A DNA stretch of 30,698 bases from DATBDM01 sp036269915 (GTDB lineage: Bacteria; Actinomycetota; Thermoleophilia; Solirubrobacterales; Solirubrobacteraceae): contig DATBDM010000104.1 in assembly GCA_036269915.1 (NCBI GenBank), positions 1 through 30,698 of the forward strand. Direction: 5' to 3'. The notes beneath the pieces were generated by a model. That model made no database searches. It was given only the letters and a program-made list of their open reading frames with translations, and had not been told where the DNA came from. Position numbers and translations under genes: made by a program. The number at the start of each line of letters is the position of its first letter. The stretch's first letter is position 1. Positions 30,116-30,698 of the stretch are shown piece after piece.

Positions 30116-30308
30116 TCATGGGAGCTCGCGCGCGAGCGCCTCCTCCGTCTAGGCCGGCGTACCCGAGTAGTGACACGAGCGTCGCCCCATCGCGGTGCCC
30201 ATGCACGAGCAGATGTGCACCGATCGCCTCGACGGTCTGGGGCGCGAGTGGCACCACCGCGCGGTTCCGTCGCGTCCGCGGCTTGCGAATTGGACGGAAG
30301 CGAGCGTC
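30116..30308 (-). pseudogene. Tyrosine recombinase (phage-type integrase) fragment
   Basis: On the minus strand the frame between an in-frame TAG (30311-30309) and the end of the homology reads DARFRPIRKPRTRRNRAVVP then LAPQTVEAIGAHLLVHGHR and DGATLVSLLGYAGL. This is the middle of a familiar actinobacterial site-specific integrase, in which P-x-VE-x-LR is followed by RDATLVSLLAYAGLRPEEALAL. After GYAG the homology jumps one frame (TEEALAREL) and then stops at TGA, so at least one frameshift and a stop are present and the Arg-His-Arg-Tyr catalytic core is gone. It reads toward the tRNA, the usual position of an integrase next to its attachment site. A relic, not a working gene. Confidence 0.6.
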
Positions 30309-30311
30309 CTA

Positions 30312-30698
30312 CTTTCCGCGCGAAGGAAGGCCCGGGACTCTCGTCCCTGCTGAGCGCAGGAGGCAGGGAGGAGGCTCGTCTGGCCTGCCGCCGGGGGAAC
30401 CACGTGCGTCGCGTCAGCCGTCACGTCCATGCGCGCGCCCGCACCTGGCGCCGGTCGGGGGCTCCAAACCGCAGGCCAACCCGCCTCGAACGAGAGGAAC
30501 CGACCTCGATCTGCTGGCTCGGGCATTGCGGAGTTCACTGGCGCAGAAAGCGGGCAGAGCCGAACGAGGCGGGTGTTCGAAGCTCCCCGTCATCCGTCGA
30601 CGGGTCAGGTCGGCTCCGGTGTCGCTTGCAGCGGTTGGGATTTCGTCGGCAAGAGCGGGTCGGGGATCCGGTGGCCGAGTCGCAGCAAGCCGGCTGCG
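30312..30698. other. No recognisable gene at the right end
   Basis: The last 387 bases have open frames on both strands (for example plus from 30429 to the edge), but their translations are low complexity, lack conserved motifs and do not show the G/C third-position pattern of the other genes. No RNA, promoter or repeat stands out. It may be decayed mobile DNA continuous with the integrase relic. Confidence 0.5.

Noticed and set aside
30045..30257. 70-residue minus frame ending in PDSNRGPLHYE
   Set aside because: The C-terminal part is the translated antisense of tRNA-Thr, a well-known annotation artefact; only the N-terminal part (integrase-like) is informative and is described as a pseudogene.
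30149..30538. 129-residue minus frame at the right end
   Set aside because: It runs out of frame through the integrase relic and has no motif or coherent codon pattern.
1..30698. CRISPR array, insertion sequence or plasmid origin
   Set aside because: No spaced direct repeats of 24-40 bases, no transposase, no terminal inverted repeats and no iteron clusters were seen.

Overview
The window is a gene-dense, very GC-rich stretch of what looks like an actinobacterial chromosome. The frequent GTG starts, the F420-type (Ddn-like) nitroreductase family protein, the B12-dependent ribonucleotide reductase, the many proteins with no Shine-Dalgarno sequence and the general protein style suggest Actinomycetota, possibly Thermoleophilia/Solirubrobacterales. 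That lineage is an inference and not proven by any marker here. About 29 protein genes or gene pieces, one tRNA-Thr and one integrase relic are visible.

Layout. 1-10110 is almost entirely minus strand, in transcription order: a nitrilase-family amidohydrolase and a glutamine-dependent asparagine synthase (nit-asnB pair); a secreted thermitase-like S8 protease whose stop codon overlaps the start of an MMPL/RND exporter; a small basic protein; an OmpR-type response regulator and its HAMP/HisKA sensor kinase; a family 2 glycosyltransferase fused to a GtrA membrane domain; and an antibiotic-biosynthesis-monooxygenase-like protein cut by the left edge. 10287-11805 is plus strand: a 57-residue acidic protein, then a DHFR/RibD-C-like reductase coupled to a TetR regulator. 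11798-15133 (minus) is a very large secreted subtilase-like protein whose active-site motifs look more like sedolisin than subtilisin. 15352-15972 (minus) holds a DUF1272 cysteine-rich protein and an unknown protein, divergent from a Ddn-like protein (16048-16497) with a palindrome touching its start codon. nrdJ (16633-19536, minus) has a clear Rho-independent terminator. A secreted, Pro/Thr-rich, EF-hand-bearing membrane-anchored protein (19684-20574) is back to back with galE.

21.6-22.85 kb is a visibly less GC-biased stretch with three poorly known genes, two of them coupled by a TAATG overlap; it looks acquired. It is followed by tmk and holB, which diverge from a 10-base gap and appear to be leaderless, and by fdhD, which overlaps holB. 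A PHP-family phosphoesterase, a membrane-anchored coiled-coil protein with a stress-sigma-like promoter, a receiver-like/PAS/GGDEF/EAL protein overlapped by a stand-alone receiver protein, and a secreted pilin-like protein complete the coding part. tRNA-Thr(CGT) at 30017-30089 is followed within about 30 bases by a frameshifted fragment of a tyrosine integrase, which marks an old integration site; the last 390 bases hold nothing recognisable.

Themes: signalling (two-component pair, c-di-GMP enzyme, TetR), envelope and secretion functions (glycosyltransferase/GtrA, MMPL, two subtilases, surface protein, pilin-like protein, GalE), and DNA precursor or replication functions (nrdJ, tmk, holB). 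Coding is extremely compact: four of five convergent gene pairs overlap at their stop codons and several same-strand neighbours overlap by ATGA, GTGA or TAATG. The best candidates for something under-described are the sedolisin-like subtilase, the low-GC two-gene cassette, the protease-MMPL pair and the mirror-image leaderless promoter between tmk and holB.
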